Positions 62,868-64,000 of a stretch of 64,000 nt of DNA are shown here, piece after piece (position 1 is the first letter of the stretch; the number at the start of each line of letters is the position of its first letter). A program made the translations under genes and the position numbers. The notes beneath the pieces were generated by a model, which made no database searches, was not told the DNA's origin, and worked only from the letters and a program-made list of their open reading frames with translations. Source of the stretch: Marinobacter subterrani. Its GTDB lineage: Bacteria; Pseudomonadota; Gammaproteobacteria; Pseudomonadales; Oleiphilaceae. The stretch covers positions 979,154 through 1,043,153 of the forward strand of contig NZ_LFBU01000002.1 of the NCBI RefSeq assembly GCF_001045555.1. The letters run 5' to 3'.

Positions 62868-64000
62868 ACCAGAAGCCCCTCGCCCAGGCTGTGGCCGACG
62901 CGAGCCAGCCGGTCAGCACCGCTGCCATCCTGCTGGGTTACCAGCAGAAGTGGGTGGCGGATAACAGCGCTGTAAAGGTGATTGAGAAAAGCCGCCGGAT
63001 CGGCCTGTCCTACGCCGAGGCGGCTGACGATGTTCTGTACGCGGCCAGCGACGAGGGCGCCAACGTCTATTACATCTCCTACAACAAGGAGATGACCCAG
63101 GGGTTATCCAGGACTGCGCCGGCTGGGCCAAGGCATACCAGGCTGCTGCCAGCCAGATCGAGGAGTCCGTGATCGAAGCGGATGACAAACAGATCCTCAC
63201 CTACACTATCAAGTTTGATTCCGGCCATCAGATCCAGGCGTTCACCAGCAACCCGCGCAACCTGCGCTCCAAGGGCCGCCCGGTGAGCGCCTGGTGATTG
63301 ATGAGGCCGCCTTCGTCGACGACATCGAGGAGCTGCTGAAGGCCGCCATGGCCATGACCATCTGGGCGGCCAGATCCGCATCATCAGCACCCACAACGGC
63401 GAGGACAACCCGTTCAAATACGCTGATCAACGACATCCGCGCCGGGCGTTACGACTACAGCCTGCACCGTGTGGACCTGGACAACGCCCTGGCCGATGGC
63501 CTGTACCGGCGCATCTGCCAGGTCACCGGTCAGACCTGGACCCGCGAGGCGGAGGTGCAGTGGCGCCAGCAACTGATCAACCGCTACAAGCCCAACGAAG
63601 ACGAGGAGCTTCTGCATTCCGGCCCTGGGTGGCGCAGCTACCTGACACGGGTACAGGTGGAGGCCTGCATGGCCGATGCCCCGGTGCTGCGCTTGACGGT
63701 ACCCGCGAGTTCAACGCCCTGCCGGAACCTGCCCGCCGGGACGCCATGGCGACTGGATCCGCGAGCACCTGGAGCCCGTGCTGCGCACCCTGGACCGGCA
63801 GCGCGCCATGCCCTGGGCCAGGACTTTGCCCGCAGCGGTGACCTGTCGGTGATTGCCCCATGGAGATCGGCTCCACCCTGCACCGCACGGTGCCGTTCCT
63901 GGTGGAGATGCACAACGTGCCGTTCAAGCAGCAGGAACAGGTGCTGTTCGCCGTTGCAACGGCCTGCCCAGGCTGTGCGGCGTGGCCATCGACAGCCGGG
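62864..64000 (+). CDS. Mu gp28-like large terminase, 5' part (several base errors)
   Basis: MNQKPLAQAVADASQPVSTAAILLGYQQKWVADNSAVKVIEKSRRIGLSYAEAADDVLYAAS: the phage terminase ATPase with the unusual Walker A EKSRRIGLS and, further on, the Walker B-like LVIDEAAFVDDIEELLKAAM. ISTHNGEDNPF and the nuclease start (QDFARSGDLSVIAPMEIG) are seen in shifted frames. At least five single-base errors, one of them an apparent extra A near 63418. It cuts and packages phage DNA. The gene continues past the window. Confidence 0.85.

Larger units (their letters stand above)
49108..64000 (+). mobile_element. Mu-like transposable prophage, left part
   Basis: Gene order is that of Mu/B3/D3112-type phages: transposase-binding ends, leftward repressor, rightward ner, small early genes, A transposase, B ATPase, semi-essential early genes, gemA, mor, lysis genes, DUF2730, DUF3486 and terminase. 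No integrase and no tRNA att site are present, as expected for replicative transposition. The left boundary is estimated from repeat spacing and a TG-rich start near 49108-49112; the right end lies beyond the window. Insertion is in front of metY. Confidence 0.9.

Overview
The window is about 49 kb of gammaproteobacterial chromosome followed by the left 15 kb of a Mu-like transposable prophage that runs off the right edge. Gene content and order (proA-nadD-rsfS-rlmH-mrdA-rodA-rlpA-dacA-ybeD-lipB; rnr-rlmB-rpsF-rpsR-rplI-dnaB-alr), fairly high GC, an ANR-type FNR regulator, a PPi-type phosphofructokinase and several c-di-GMP-type membrane proteins fit a marine Pseudomonadales-type organism, most likely Marinobacter or a close relative. 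This is inferred from content, not from a database search.

Layout. 0-8.9 kb: the end of an AI-2E transporter, a small peptidoglycan-binding protein, ilvD, an HDOD signalling protein, a LON-substrate-binding-domain protein, and a leftward three-gene membrane operon of two degenerate GGDEF proteins coupled to a DedA-PAP2 fusion. 9-18 kb: the proA/nadD/rsfS/rlmH cluster runs into the cell-elongation cluster (PBP2, RodA, RlpA, PBP5/6) and ybeD-lipB. 18-32.6 kb: an active-type GGDEF protein, an ABC1 kinase, a YqaA-like membrane protein, a chemoreceptor, a glutaredoxin, PPi-type PFK, mpl, ubiX, an acyl-CoA dehydrogenase, a selO gene interrupted by an in-frame TGA, and a large lipoprotein. 32.7-41.4 kb: tRNA-Leu(CAG) and the rnr/rlmB, ribosomal protein, dnaB and alr block. 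41.4-49.1 kb: a small conserved protein, an RmlD-like reductase, anr with a perfect FNR/ANR box in front of it, fabB, a YlqF/RbgA GTPase, a Spy-like Gln-rich periplasmic protein, lipA and metY.

49.1-64 kb: Mu-like prophage, left end first: transposase-binding repeats, leftward LexA-like (S24) repressor, early promoter, Ner, small early genes, MuA transposase, MuB ATPase, a chain of small regulatory or accessory genes, GemA, Mor, then lysis genes (M15 endolysin, holin-like, Rz/Rz1-like) and the head-packaging genes (DUF2730, VpaChn25-type, DUF3486, gp28-like terminase). The prophage starts only about 30 bp in front of the metY start codon, so metY has probably lost its own promoter and lies downstream of the repressor gene in the same direction.

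From 55.3 kb onward many phage genes are broken by single-base losses, mostly in G/C runs, while the first 55 kb has none and the phage segment 57.0-58.9 kb is clean. I read this as uncorrected sequencing or assembly error, perhaps because near-identical prophage copies exist, rather than biological decay. Reconstructed frames are given for each affected gene.
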